DNA of 64,000 bases from positions 37,632 to 101,631 of the forward strand of contig CM007340.1 of assembly GCA_000333855.2 (NCBI GenBank), read 5' to 3'. Below, piece by piece: positions 1 to 10,688 of the stretch. A model generated the notes under the pieces. It saw only the letters and a program-made list of their open reading frames with translations, had not been told where the DNA came from and ran no database searches. Origin of the DNA: Endotrypanum monterogeii. Its lineage: Eukaryota; Euglenozoa; Kinetoplastea; Trypanosomatida; Trypanosomatidae. A program made the position numbers and the translations under genes. Positions within the stretch are counted from its first letter, which is position 1, and each line of letters starts with the position of its first letter.

Positions 1-1635
1 CTATACTATATATATATATATATATACTTATATATGTGCGTTCAGATTCAGTAGATCGTAGTTGGGGAGATCTTTCTAATAACCGTGGATTCCTTGCGTT
101 GAGGAGAAGGGAAGAGACGAGGAATAAACGCGAGCAGTGCGAACAGAAATACATGAAAGGCATTCGGTCCTTGAAAAGCAGAAGTGCACACACACGCACT
201 TACACGTACGCGCAGGCACATCAGGCTGCAGTCGCTCGTTTGCCCCAACTCAATTCCGCAGCGCCGCACAGGGTCCGGACCACTGACACCAGCGGAAGTT
301 ACACGGCAGTGGCGAGGAGCTGGGAGGCCGCTGGGCCCCATGACGGAGTGGAGACCCTGAACCGTCTTCCCCCACCGCCACCACCACCACTCCACCCTTT
401 CCTCCAAGGAGGGGGTGAACACCTGCCACCCCTGCGGAGAGTGGAGCTGAGAGAAAGATGGCCAGAATGGGCTTTCCAGAACGCCTTGAGTTTCAGAAGG
501 AGTATGTGCTGGCCCCTGTCCACTGGTATCCGAGCACACGCAAAAAGCAAAGATCAGTATACATGTGCTTCTGAGATCTGTGGTGATTGCCTGTGTGAGA
601 TCGAATAGCAGCATGGAAATAGATGACCGAAGCCTACATCGGAAAAAAATATATGTGTTTTTTCATGTCTATATGCGTGTATATAAGTGAAAAAGAAACA
701 GACGTTGGAGGAACAAGTAGGAGTGAGAAAAATTAGGAGCGACACGATCGACGAGCAGCGAACAGAGCAGAGCTGAGAGGAGATGTTGCTCATGTTCTCA
801 CCTAAGCGCGAGAGACCGAATCCCGGTGACCAAAGACCTCTTTTCCCTTCCAAGAAAAAAACAAAGAAACAAAAAAGAAGGCAGGTGAATTAGAGGTGTG
901 CAACTTTGCGCGGCGGCACAGATAACCAAGAAAAAGCTGCGCATATCCAGGCTCAACTAGAAGGGAAGGAGACGATAAGAGAGGCACTGAAGCAACCGGA
1001 TGTGCACTCGAAGTCTACACACACATCTCTTGCAGAACGCGTGTGGAAAGAAAAAAAAATGTCCTTATAACTGCACGTACACCATTTCGTGCCTGTGTAA
1101 CGCACATAGTGGACTTCACACGAGTATGTGCGTGTGGTGTGTGTGTGTGTGTGTGTGCATGTATCCTCAAAGACCCAGGGAAAACCTATGTACCTGTTGA
1201 TGTGATAGATCAACGGCGAGTGGGGGGATCACCGGAAAACCGTTAAAAAAAAACGTCAAGTTGAGGTACAAGTCAAAAATGCGCACATAGAGTGACAGAA
1301 TCGCCCATGCAAGCGTGAAACATAGACTAAGCAGACGCACCAGGCCACACCCTCTGACGTGAGCTCAGAAAGAACCTACACAAGCACACACACACACACA
1401 CACACATAGATAGTCTACAGCGGCCAAACACTGTTGCTTACTCTCCATCGAATATGTGGGCGGTCTCTACGTAGGAGGAAGAACACAAGCAGGGGACCAA
1501 TGTGTGCCAAATACGACGACGATAATGGAAAAAAAAAGGGGGGGTCAAGGAAAAATATTCTGCTCTCTCCCAATCAGCCCTTGGGTTCCCGCACACGGTT
1601 GACAAAGGCACCAAGACCGTACAGGACAAGCTTGG
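1..1635. other. Spacer downstream of the NB-ARC gene
   Basis: No convincing gene is seen. The stretch begins with a (TA)n run and holds a (GT)n run near 1138-1158, a (CA)n run near 1386-1406 and one copy of a dispersed repeat (listed separately). Because the neighbouring gene is on the minus strand, this is its 3' UTR plus intergenic DNA. Open frames here on both strands are biased by simple repeats and lack any recognisable domain. Confidence 0.7.
182..401 (-). repeat. Dispersed SIDER-like repeat, copy A
   Basis: This segment is nearly identical to 17441-17665 in the same orientation, including the stretches around the shared CTGCAGTCGCTCGTTTG and CGGCAGTGGCGAGGAGCTGG. It lies about 1.2 kb downstream of the stop codon of the minus-strand NB-ARC gene. 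Leishmania 3' UTRs are known to contain short degenerate retroposons (SIDER1/2) that can affect mRNA stability, and the position fits. The assignment to SIDER is inference. The copy may extend further, to about 560, because the sequence there also looks non-simple, but the second copy does not cover that part. Confidence 0.65.
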
Positions 1636-3306
1636 TCACCGCATCTTCTTTGCCTCGATGTCCGCCCGCTCGAGGGCGCGCATGAGATCGTCTGGTATCG
1701 CCAACTGCATCTCCGTCATATACTGAGCCTTGCACACTAGTAGCACGAAGATTGTCTTCCACAGCATGTGAATCTCCTCCTTTGCGAGGACAAGGTCTAC
1801 AGACACAAGGCGTCCCTCTAATACAGTAACTGCCTCCTCCACCACAGACAGATGAGCACTAGTTGCTGGTAAGTACAGCGCCAGACAGCCGAGAATAAGA
1901 GCTGACTCGGCAGAACTCTTCCCGTGCACCACCGCGCATTCTTCCCACGCGCGCTGCAGCACTTCTTCTGCCCGAGAATCCTTCAAATAGTGAAGCAGGC
2001 GACCGCACTCTCGCCACATGCGTACCGTATCCGGGGACGGTGCCTGCTTCAGGGACTTGTGCTGCTCGTAGATTTGCATCCATAAGTCAGCCGCCACACC
2101 AAAGTCTCTGCCCTCGACATGGGTGAGAAGAGTGGCGCTGCGGTCCATCGACGTCAAAAGGGCTGGTGTCAGTGTGGCACCACATGTATCGAAGTGCTGC
2201 GCCACTGTATATGTGTGCCAGACAAGATTGTAGGCAAGACGGCTGCCCATCCCGCGCCAGCGGCGAGGCCACAAACTCAGCAAGGCATCTGCCGCCTTCG
2301 CAACCAGAGATGCATTCAGGGACCCACGCAGAACCTTTGCAATCAGTGGATGGAGTGCAAGTGCCCCCTCTTCCCACTTGGGTGAAAGAATACCTACCTG
2401 TGAAGCGAGCACGGAGAAGTCGCCAGCCGAGTCGCCGACAACGGCCCCCACCACAGCATCTGACACATCGCTCGTGTGAAAGCAACTGATGACTCCCAGC
2501 ATCAGACGTGCTTCGGGGTATGTTCTCGCCAGTGTTTCGATGCCGATGTCCATCAGCACCGATAGAGCCGCGGAAATGCTGAGGGTGTCATTACGTCGCA
2601 GATCTTTCTCTGTCAAGAGAGCGCTCAGTTGTGGGGCACTGCAAATTCTCCCGCCTATGAGCAGTGAAGCGATACGCATCAGCAGTGGGACGTAGCCCAG
2701 ACTGAAGAACACTGTCTCCAACTCAGCTGAGAACGTGAGCTCCGACACGAACTGCCGACTCGCCTGGGGTGGGAGAGCAGATGGGGAAAGGCAAGCCATC
2801 TTTATCGAGCTCTTCACATCAGTAGCGTTGGTTGTCATCAACACGTACACATTTGGGTGCTCTGGAAGGTGTGCCACCACTTCTTCAGGAGAGGCAACAT
2901 CATCCAGAACTAGCAACACATCCCTCTCCCTCCGACCCTTCATGGAGGCGATGAAATACTGAAATTGTGAGTGAAGGGTGTGTTGCCCGCTGAACCACTG
3001 AATGCAGGAAAACCTTTGGCTGTGCCGCACTGTGTGACAAAACTCGGCAGCAAGAGTAGACTTTCCGATACCATCAACACCAGCGATCACTTGACAGTGA
3101 CGACCACTTAAAAGATTCTGCCACAGTGCACGCACCTCAGCCTCACGGCCGACCGTGCGCGCCGCTAGCACAGGAACCCTGTACAGGAGTGGATGCGACT
3201 CGTCGGAGCCTCGCTCCGCGCTGATCGCAAAGCTATTCGAGATCAGCTCACCAGTAGAAGCACTACGACTGCTTGTCCTGGTGAATAAAGCGACAAAGCG
3301 GCGCAT
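1636..3306 (-). CDS. NB-ARC/TPR-type STAND NTPase, possibly mitochondrial
   Basis: The product is 556 aa, starts at an ATG and ends with TGA. Residues 1-20 are Arg/Ser-rich without acidic residues before Glu20, like a mitochondrial presequence. A Walker A loop of NB-ARC type lies at 76-84 (GVDGIGKST), a Walker B at about 131-136 (LLVLDD), a sensor-like strand at 155-160 (VLMTTN), and a GxP-type motif at 204-208 in the place of the plant GLPL box. A winged-helix-like segment with an HPL element (in place of MHD) lies near 319-321. Residues from about 400 on are helical, with probable TPR-like pairs. Together these match a STAND ATPase of the NB-ARC plus repeat class, normally a switch that oligomerises when its sensor binds a ligand. 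No effector domain is visible, so output and ligand are unknown. It is the last minus-strand gene in the window. The family call is good; location and role are inference. Confidence 0.8.
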   Translation of the reverse strand: MRRFVALFTRTSSRSASTGELISNSFAISAERGSDESHPLLYRVPVLAARTVGREAEVRALWQNLLSGRHCQVIAGVDGIGKSTLAAEFCHTVRHSQRFSCIQWFSGQHTLHSQFQYFIASMKGRRERDVLLVLDDVASPEEVVAHLPEHPNVYVLMTTNATDVKSSIKMACLSPSALPPQASRQFVSELTFSAELETVFFSLGYVPLLMRIASLLIGGRICSAPQLSALLTEKDLRRNDTLSISAALSVLMDIGIETLARTYPEARLMLGVISCFHTSDVSDAVVGAVVGDSAGDFSVLASQVGILSPKWEEGALALHPLIAKVLRGSLNASLVAKAADALLSLWPRRWRGMGSRLAYNLVWHTYTVAQHFDTCGATLTPALLTSMDRSATLLTHVEGRDFGVAADLWMQIYEQHKSLKQAPSPDTVRMWRECGRLLHYLKDSRAEEVLQRAWEECAVVHGKSSAESALILGCLALYLPATSAHLSVVEEAVTVLEGRLVSVDLVLAKEEIHMLWKTIFVLLVCKAQYMTEMQLAIPDDLMRALERADIEAKKMR

Positions 3307-4112
3307 AGCTGTAAGCGTGGATCGTCTCTCTACCGTCCGCTGTGAAACAGATGTGCGGCTTCGCTACGGTGTTATGTTTTCTTCAGATCACGTGGGAAAC
3401 GCCCTCGTTTCTCGACCCCCATAAACACGAAGCGTCGTGGGGAAGGTGTGAAGCCCGCTGGAGAGCACCAAGACGCGAAGAATATATATATATATATATA
3501 GTAGGAGAGAAGAAGGCGAAGTATTTGACGTGGGACGGGAGCTCAACAGTTCCCCGGAAAAAGAGGGGGGACGTTCCTTCTCTACACTCTAATGACTCCT
3601 TGGCAATTGACGCACAGAAAACAAAAGCGATGAAGTCCCTCAAGGTTCAGGAGTAGCAGCAGCGGCTGCGGCTTCGACTGTCGACTAACACGCGTATTTG
3701 TATTCATCCTGTTTTTTTACCTGTTGTTTTTTTGCTCCTCCTTCATCGTTAGTGCTCAACTTGGGCACCTGGATGCGACAGCCAGTCTGTAACATTTAAG
3801 AACTAGTGCCTGCACCGCTGGTGGTTTCCCTGACACTCACTACACACGCGAGAACCTCCTTGAGAAGACAGGCTACTTCCCCATCTTCCTACCCACTCTC
3901 TCTGGAGCCACGCTGGCCCACACACACACACACACACACAAAAAAAAAAGGCCTTGCAGGAATCGTACATACGATACACCACTACAAATAGACAGAGGCA
4001 GAAGAAAGCCCCGTTTGGAGGCGGCGGCAGGCACTTCGTGGGGCAGACGTGTAACCAATGGTGAGTGAGGGATACAAAAAAAAAAAAACCTGTCCATGGA
4101 TTATGGAGATGG
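3307..4112. other. Spacer between MORN and NB-ARC genes
   Basis: No gene is supported. The stretch contains a (TA)n run at about 3483-3500, a (CA)n run followed by A9 at about 3918-3949 and an A-run at about 4077-4088. It should hold the 3' UTR of the MORN gene and the trans-splice signals of the NB-ARC gene. Confidence 0.6.
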
Positions 4113-5447
4113 CTACTTTGGGGGGGTAAAAGATTTCCACGGTGCGTTGCCGTCGATGTTCAATCTCTGCGTCCCGCACACTGGTGCGCCTGAGGATGGA
4201 GAGGGTTTGTTGAAGTTTTTCATAAATCGCTCAAACTGTTCGTCGATGCGCGCAGCCGAGACCTCCTCCGCACCAACCTGACGCCTAAACTGAATTTTTG
4301 CCATGTTCTCGTTGATCTCCCCAACGATATGGCTGCGAGCGCCCGAGGCGATGCTGTCGAACTCCTTCGCCCTCTCGGACAGTGCTTCTCTAGAACGTTC
4401 CATGTCTTGCATCTGCCGCTGCTGCGCTTGCACCACAGCCTCGTTCTCGTAGGCGATACTGCCCTCGTATCCCAGATCCATTTTTGTGGGAAAGCGACCA
4501 GTGGACTGAGCAACGGTCGCAGCGTCCTCGGCGTAGCTGCGCTGCATGTCACTGTGCATCTGTGCCGCCTCCTTCATTCGTGCGCTGCAGTAGCTGTTCA
4601 CACCGACACTTTCGTCTCCCTTCCCTGACATACCACCAAGCACCTTGACCTGCAAATCATTGTTGTTTTGCCAGTCGACAGTGCAACCATACTCATCCAC
4701 GCAAACCCCACGCACCAGAGCGCCGTTGGACCAAACACCACTGAAGGTGAGGCGCGGTTCGTTAATTAAGTATGTCTGGGCCCCCTCGCCGTGAGCACGC
4801 CCATGATCGTTGAACTCCCCCTCATATGTGTACGTGGGTGTATAAAGAATACCTCGGCGAATCTGACCATCGAGAAACTCCCCGACGTACACAAACCCGC
4901 CATCGAGTCTCATCTTACACCCGGGACCGTGTAGCTTTCCGTGAAAGAAGGTGCCCTCCTGTGTAGCGCCAGTAGCGAAGACCAGTGTTCCCTTGCCGTG
5001 TGGCGCGTTCCCTGAAAATTCGCCATCGTACACAAAGTCGGCTTGAGTTAACCTGCCTCGTACGAAGGACTCGTCCCGTAGCGTCCCCTCGAAGACAACC
5101 TCAGTCGTGCCGTTCGGAATGCGCACTACACCCTCGATGATCTCATCGCTCCTGAATATCCCCGCGTAGTGGGTACCATCCGACAGCCACGCTTCACCAC
5201 GACCCTCTCGCTGCCATTGACTATTAAATTCTCCCCTATAAATATCACCATCCTCCTCTAGCTGACTTCCCGGCAGCGGAAAGCCCGACGCAGCGTCGTA
5301 CGAGCCGCTGTAGACGCGACCATCAGGTAGGATGGTGATGCCTTTGAGCAACAGTGTGGAATTGCGTGGATTCAGATCACCCTTGAGAACTGTTCCGTTG
5401 GGCAGCGTCACGCTGCAGAGCAGTTTGGGCCAAAAACGGCGGAGCAT
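4113..5447 (-). CDS. MORN-repeat protein
   Basis: The first in-frame ATG is at 5447; the frame is open further upstream (to 5519) only from a GTG codon, so I take a product of about 444 aa. Residues roughly 15-260 carry around eight to ten MORN-like units, recognisable by recurring Y-x-G-x-F/Y cores and paired glycines (for example YRGEF, YDGEFSG, YVGEF, YEGEF). The C-terminal 160 residues are polar and probably helical, ending in a Pro/Ser-rich tail. MORN repeats form elongated beta-hairpin rods; in trypanosomatids such proteins sit in cytoskeletal structures such as the hook complex, basal body or flagellum, and some bind membranes. No catalytic domain is attached. The family is clear; the precise location cannot be read from the sequence. 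Confidence 0.88.
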   Translation of the reverse strand: MLRRFWPKLLCSVTLPNGTVLKGDLNPRNSTLLLKGITILPDGRVYSGSYDAASGFPLPGSQLEEDGDIYRGEFNSQWQREGRGEAWLSDGTHYAGIFRSDEIIEGVVRIPNGTTEVVFEGTLRDESFVRGRLTQADFVYDGEFSGNAPHGKGTLVFATGATQEGTFFHGKLHGPGCKMRLDGGFVYVGEFLDGQIRRGILYTPTYTYEGEFNDHGRAHGEGAQTYLINEPRLTFSGVWSNGALVRGVCVDEYGCTVDWQNNNDLQVKVLGGMSGKGDESVGVNSYCSARMKEAAQMHSDMQRSYAEDAATVAQSTGRFPTKMDLGYEGSIAYENEAVVQAQQRQMQDMERSREALSERAKEFDSIASGARSHIVGEINENMAKIQFRRQVGAEEVSAARIDEQFERFMKNFNKPSPSSGAPVCGTQRLNIDGNAPWKSFTPPK

Positions 5448-5692
5448 GGGAAAAAAAAAAGATGAGGAAGTCAGGTAATGAGAAAACAGCTCGTGAGGTG
5501 ACACGCCCAATGCAGTCACTGCCTAGCAGCGAAGAGGAAGCACAGGAAGGAGAAATCGAAGTAGAATAGCAGCGAGATGAACAGGGAGATGAACAACGAG
5601 AGGAGGTAACAAACAGCGGTGCTGCTATATCTATCCACGTGAGCATGTAAAAAAGAGAGAGCAAAATATCGCTGTCATACGCGCGTGGGATG

Positions 5693-5732
<40 letters not shown>

Positions 5733-7011
5733 GTAAGTGGGGGTGGACAAAGGTGTCTCGTCGAGAAACACAGACGAAGCAAGAGATAGAATGCAATACA
5801 GGTTTTCCGCAGAAAGAGCATCACCACTCCGTCACTGCCATCCGCGAGGTGGATCCACTTGGGTGAAGGGAGGGTGGGGGTGATACACAGCACATGTAGT
5901 CCTCTAGAAGACGGGATACTAGCTCATATTTCCCGCATCAAAATATCACACTTTAAAACTTTTTTTTTAAGTCGTCAGACAGTACTCACGTGTAGTGCCC
6001 ACACCGCCAAGTGCGCAGGCGTTATATGACAGTGCTGATCGCGGCGCTATTTAGCCCATCTTTGTGTATAATCGAAGGGTCCAGATTCGGGAAATCCACC
6101 TGCACACGATCCTCTCCCCCAGGAAAATAAATAAATAGAAAAAAAACATCCTCGATCAATGTGCAAATAAAGAGACGCAAAAAAAAAAAGGGGGAGGGGT
6201 GTACACACACGCACACAGAGAGAGAAAAACACATACACAGAATAAGACGTACATTCGCAGAGTCTGATGAATGCAGTAAGCGGACTGCGCCACCATTTCG
6301 ACCACGTGCGGCTCCACACATCGACACAACGACATTCAGTACTTCAAAACACAAGAGCAATAAAAAAGTGGCTAGGGCCACACGAAGGGATGAGACGGTG
6401 GGGGTAGGGTGTAGAAAAAACAAAAAAAAGAAGAAGCGGCGTCTTTGTCTATTTCCGACTTGAACACTATAAATGAAAATCACCTTCGTGATCTGGGAGG
6501 GGAGGGGGGCAGCTTTGTTCGTATCTTTGAACAGGAGAGGTACTCAAGAACACGTCTTCAGTTCCTCTCCCTCCCTGGAGACTGCATCATCCACAACACG
6601 AGTGGGGAACTAAACACAGGCGACACCGTTATGATACATCTATATACACAGAGGGAGGGAGAAGCAAAAGGGAGATACACGCACAGATCAGCATAACCAA
6701 AGCGTAAAAAAAAAAAAAAGTTTCATACTCGCAGAGGAGCCAAACAGTTGTCGTCGCAATAAACGAGGAAAAGTCGGGGAATAGAGAAAGATATAGAGAT
6801 AGATATCTCTCTATAGATATGTGTGTGTGTGTGTGTTGATCTGTCACCTTCTCTAGACTCAACAACAAAAACAAAAACAACATAGAAGAAAACAAAACAC
6901 CCCTAACCCTCCCAGCGGTCCAAACATAATGCGTATGTGTGTGTGTGTGTGTGTGTGACAAGAGAAAATATGCGGGTGAAGAGGAAATATTCAGAAATAC
7001 AAAGAAAGCAG
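5448..7011. other. Spacer with (TG)n and pyrimidine tracts
   Basis: No gene is supported in about 1.5 kb. It includes a (TG)17 run at 5694-5727, T- and A-runs, and shorter (TG)n tracts near 6820-6836 and 6935-6957. Read on the minus strand, 5521-5610 is strongly pyrimidine-rich and ends in an AG close to 5522, which could be the trans-splice acceptor for the MORN gene. The rest would be 3' UTR of the 1214-aa gene. Confidence 0.6.
5694..5727. repeat. (TG)n microsatellite
   Basis: Seventeen TG units about 170 nt upstream (minus strand) of the MORN gene's probable splice acceptor. Confidence 0.95.
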
Positions 7012-10000
7012 TCACTTCCTTTTCAAGCGATTGCGAAGGGAGTCGAAGTTGTACTTGAACGCATATCTCACCTTTCGACTGGCGGGCACGTTAGCGTTCG
7101 AGTGGGGTGTGTCATCCTCTGAGCTTGGAAAACAGCCCTGCTGGCTACAAGTAGTTTCAGTGGCAGCATCGTTCCATGGGGGCAGCGAGAGCTCCTTAGA
7201 CGCTTGCTCCTCTGCTGCCACGCCATTGGCTGATAGCGGTACGCCGGATCCCACGAAAGGTACTGGAGATGCTGTGTGAACATGAAGCAAAGGAGACGGA
7301 GGGAAGCTCATGTGGCGTCGCTGGCACAGACGCTGAGTGGCAAGGAGGGCCCACTCACGGAGTCGATCGAGAATCGTCAGCGACGCTGATGTTGCTGCTG
7401 TTGATGTGCTTCGGCCGCCGAGCTGCGGGTGAAGTAACGTCCATGCCACTTGCGTTAACGTGAAAGCAGAAACGTGCGACATGTCGTCATAGTCGAGCAT
7501 GTTCGCGTAGAGAACCGTCGCTACCTTTCCCCGGAAGCGCTGTGAAATCCATTCCGCGTAATCACAGATGGTCGCAGATGATGGTGCCAAGAGCGCCCCA
7601 ACGCAACTCAGAATAACACGGCGATGTTCACGTGCAACACCACCGTTGGGTGAATCACCCGACTTAAAATACCGCTCAAGGTTATTCGGCCCGATCGCCT
7701 CACAGCACTCACGGTGCGCTTTCAGAAGACTGCGCTGCCAGACCATGTCGACCTGTGGGTTGCAAGGTCTAGCGAACACCCACAAACCGTCCATGTTTCC
7801 GGTGGCAAGCAGATCTAGCACAGCTGCTGGAGTCGCCGCGTATGCTACCCTCCACCCGGACGCGTGCTCGGCACATGTTGCACGAAACGGATTCCAGACT
7901 GCCGTCGAGGTGCCCTGTGGGATATCCAAGCCTGCTGCCTTCCATAAGGCAGCGAAAGACGGTGGAACGGTGGTGCGGGGGACTGCTTTGTCAGTACCGA
8001 CACTACCTTCACCCACAACACGGGCGGACATGGCGAGCTGGTCAAGAAGAAAGTCGATGTCGCACAAACGCGAGCGCAGCAAGGTAGAGGTGACTTCCAC
8101 AAGCACCTCGATCACTGTTGATGATGGTGCCTTCATCCCGGCAAGTACAGAGGAGACCCACGGCAACAGACGCTGACTCAGAGAGGTATCATCATCAGGA
8201 TCGGTCATGGGATCCTTCAGCGGAGTAGCGACAGCGACATCGAGGAACTGGCGGAAAGGTTCTGCAGACCCTATTTCACCCAGCTCGGCACGCAAGTAGT
8301 TGCTGATCTCAACGTTTGTGGTGAGTACACGAAGGCTTGAGTGCTTCTCTATCGCATCTGCGAGCATATGCAGAAGCGTTGCTGAGGCCTGCGCGGCATG
8401 AAAACTCTCCTCACCCACCTGCCGTTCGCACTGGGGGAATGGGGGCGTTGCCGGCGCAGTGATGTTCACCACCGCCGAGTCTACCAAAAGTTTGGCCCGG
8501 AGATCGAACAGCGACAATCCCGTCTCAAATGGTGCGCGATGCTGCCGCCCCTTCGCAAAGTAGACCAACTCCATCGAAGTGGGTGTGGCCTCGTCAGAGA
8601 CAGTGGCACCGTTGAGAAATGCATCGAGTGTAGCGCGGCGGAAGTCCTCCAAGGCAGTGCTCTCTCGTACACGACAGAGCACCATTCTCTGATCATCTCC
8701 CCACCGCACACAGATTTGAACTCGAATCGAAGGCGTGTCACCGTCGTTGGCCTCACAGACGCAGGAAAGGCGTACGGCTGTGGCGACCGCTATGGAGGGG
8801 CCCTCAGCCGTGCGCGCCACGAGCGGTGGGGTCCTCCTTTCTGTGAGGTCCGACGAAGACACTTGCAATACAGTGTCATGGACATGCTCTGAGCCGGCTG
8901 AAGAGGACGGACCTTTCGCTGAGAGGATTTCTTGGCGAGTACTCAGCACTTCTGAGCACACTGTCGTGGGTGACTCGACCAGAGGTGCCAATGAAGAAGA
9001 AACACCCTTGAGGGAAGAGAGCGAACTCCGCTGCAGCGACGACAGACTTCTTTGCGTCGACCTGGTGCGGTCTGTGCCGTCCCCATAAAGCGGGGCCAGG
9101 GGAGACAAAGTAGTGTTGGCCCTGGGATCTGGCAGGGACTCCGTGTCGCCGTTTTCACCAGGAGATGGCTCGCCAGGCTTGCACCGCGTGTCGCCAACTG
9201 ATGCAGAACTCAAATCGACTGAGGCAGCAGGAGCGACATCTGATTGAGCTAAAACCTGGCCGGTGACCACAATCGGCGATGTTGGTGTAGATGCAGCCGG
9301 CACGTCTGCTTTGACCGACGCCGGCGGGACGGGACAGCGGAGTGCCAAAAGCACCCGCAACGGCTGTTGAGACTCCTTCGCCAGCGCCAGCCACTCCCGT
9401 AGCGTATCGTCTGTCTCGAGGCACACAGACGGGTCACTGGAGAGAACCGGCACGTGCACTGCTGTAGCGACACCGGCCGTCAACTCGCACTCCGCTGCAA
9501 AGCGCCGCCACAACTGCACCTCCTTTTTTGTGTACACAAAGGAAAACCCGCGCATGGAGGAAGAACCCACACTGGCGGACGCACCTTCAGAGCTGAGTGT
9601 TCCTACCTGCACTGGAACTTCGTACTTGGTAAGAGGAGTTGTGGGCTGGCGGAGGAACACACGGTATGGGGTATCAGGGGCATCGGTGGAGGATGGCGCT
9701 GCCGCTTGTGCTGATGAGGGCGGAGTACCAATCTCTTGAGTTCTCCCAGACGATGAGGCCGCCCCTCTCTGCAATTGCGAGGACTGAGAAGGTTTCCCTG
9801 ACGAGGGACTAGATGGATCACCGACCAAAGTCGAAAGCGGTGGTGGGTGTGGCTTCGGACTCTTTGCACCCGCTCCGTTAAGTGGATGTGGTGGTACCTG
9901 TGCCGCAGGCGATGGCGGCGACGCGACACGAGCAGATGTGACTGGCTGTTGACTCCCCCGTCTGCTGACCCCCTGCGATGGAGGCTTGGGGGTAAGCGCG

Positions 10001-10656
10001 CGAGTCGCGTGAGTCAGCCGCAATCCTGTGCGCTTCGATGCGTGGTGGCGCAGTAACTGCAAGGCAGTAGCATCGTCAGAAATCTCAACACGTGCGCCAC
10101 CGCGCTGTTGGGGTAGTGTGTACAGCACTAGCTTCATTCCATGTTTGGTGGGGCTCATGCTCAGTGTGTCCTCCACAGCGCGCACTAGGTTTGCCAGCAC
10201 AAACCTCTTCGGAATGATAAACATTTTCTCTTGATACTTCGTTTGTTCCTCGCATGATGGGGAGGCACTTGGTGAGAAGATATGGAGGCTCACCAAATCA
10301 TTGTCGACGGTGTACTCGGCAGATAGAAAACAATCCAGGTCATTAGGTGAAAAATCTTTTCTAGGTATGATGACCTCAAAAGTGAGCACGTGCGTTTCTT
10401 TTTTCTTTTCAGCCTTTTGAAGGAAGCTTACCACATCCGCATCTTTGTGTAGCACCGCCTCCTCTGCGTCATCCTCTCCTGATTTGGAGGTTGCCTTCAC
10501 CAAGTGAACCGTAAAGGTGAACTCCATCGAGTCAAGGCGAAGATCCTGCGACTGAAGAAACTTTCTCAATTTTTTTTTGGTGTTCACTTCATCGGGCAGC
10601 TCGCAGGAGCGCTTGATGCGCTCCTTCCCACTATGCACGACTAGAACACACTTCAT
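7012..10656 (-). CDS. Large protein with tandem PB1-like beta-grasp modules
   Basis: This 1214-aa protein starts at an ATG 32 nt downstream of a good pyrimidine tract/AG. I do not recognise a named homologue. Four stretches of 90-110 residues share a layout of two beta-strands, a helix with Leu-rich face, then two or more strands: about 1-98, 110-222, 327-440 and 640-732. That pattern resembles PB1/ubiquitin-like folds, which dimerise through a basic lysine face and an acidic loop; module 1 has Lys11 in the expected first strand region. Ser/Pro-rich low-complexity linkers lie at about 225-325 and 450-635. The C-terminal 450 residues look globular and helical, with a short basic tail. A scaffold role is a guess. 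The gene boundaries are sure; the domain call is moderate. Confidence 0.75.
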   Translation of the reverse strand: MKCVLVVHSGKERIKRSCELPDEVNTKKKLRKFLQSQDLRLDSMEFTFTVHLVKATSKSGEDDAEEAVLHKDADVVSFLQKAEKKKETHVLTFEVIIPRKDFSPNDLDCFLSAEYTVDNDLVSLHIFSPSASPSCEEQTKYQEKMFIIPKRFVLANLVRAVEDTLSMSPTKHGMKLVLYTLPQQRGGARVEISDDATALQLLRHHASKRTGLRLTHATRALTPKPPSQGVSRRGSQQPVTSARVASPPSPAAQVPPHPLNGAGAKSPKPHPPPLSTLVGDPSSPSSGKPSQSSQLQRGAASSSGRTQEIGTPPSSAQAAAPSSTDAPDTPYRVFLRQPTTPLTKYEVPVQVGTLSSEGASASVGSSSMRGFSFVYTKKEVQLWRRFAAECELTAGVATAVHVPVLSSDPSVCLETDDTLREWLALAKESQQPLRVLLALRCPVPPASVKADVPAASTPTSPIVVTGQVLAQSDVAPAASVDLSSASVGDTRCKPGEPSPGENGDTESLPDPRANTTLSPLAPLYGDGTDRTRSTQRSLSSLQRSSLSSLKGVSSSLAPLVESPTTVCSEVLSTRQEILSAKGPSSSAGSEHVHDTVLQVSSSDLTERRTPPLVARTAEGPSIAVATAVRLSCVCEANDGDTPSIRVQICVRWGDDQRMVLCRVRESTALEDFRRATLDAFLNGATVSDEATPTSMELVYFAKGRQHRAPFETGLSLFDLRAKLLVDSAVVNITAPATPPFPQCERQVGEESFHAAQASATLLHMLADAIEKHSSLRVLTTNVEISNYLRAELGEIGSAEPFRQFLDVAVATPLKDPMTDPDDDTSLSQRLLPWVSSVLAGMKAPSSTVIEVLVEVTSTLLRSRLCDIDFLLDQLAMSARVVGEGSVGTDKAVPRTTVPPSFAALWKAAGLDIPQGTSTAVWNPFRATCAEHASGWRVAYAATPAAVLDLLATGNMDGLWVFARPCNPQVDMVWQRSLLKAHRECCEAIGPNNLERYFKSGDSPNGGVAREHRRVILSCVGALLAPSSATICDYAEWISQRFRGKVATVLYANMLDYDDMSHVSAFTLTQVAWTLLHPQLGGRSTSTAATSASLTILDRLREWALLATQRLCQRRHMSFPPSPLLHVHTASPVPFVGSGVPLSANGVAAEEQASKELSLPPWNDAATETTCSQQGCFPSSEDDTPHSNANVPASRKVRYAFKYNFDSLRNRLKRK

Positions 10657-10688
10657 CTTCCCTCAGATAATTTGATCACGTCTATAGG

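Noticed and set aside
36..614. Plus- and minus-strand frames of about 190 codons at the left end
   Set aside because: They run through a dispersed repeat and simple sequence on both strands; the matching stretch at 17.4-17.7 kb is also a spacer.
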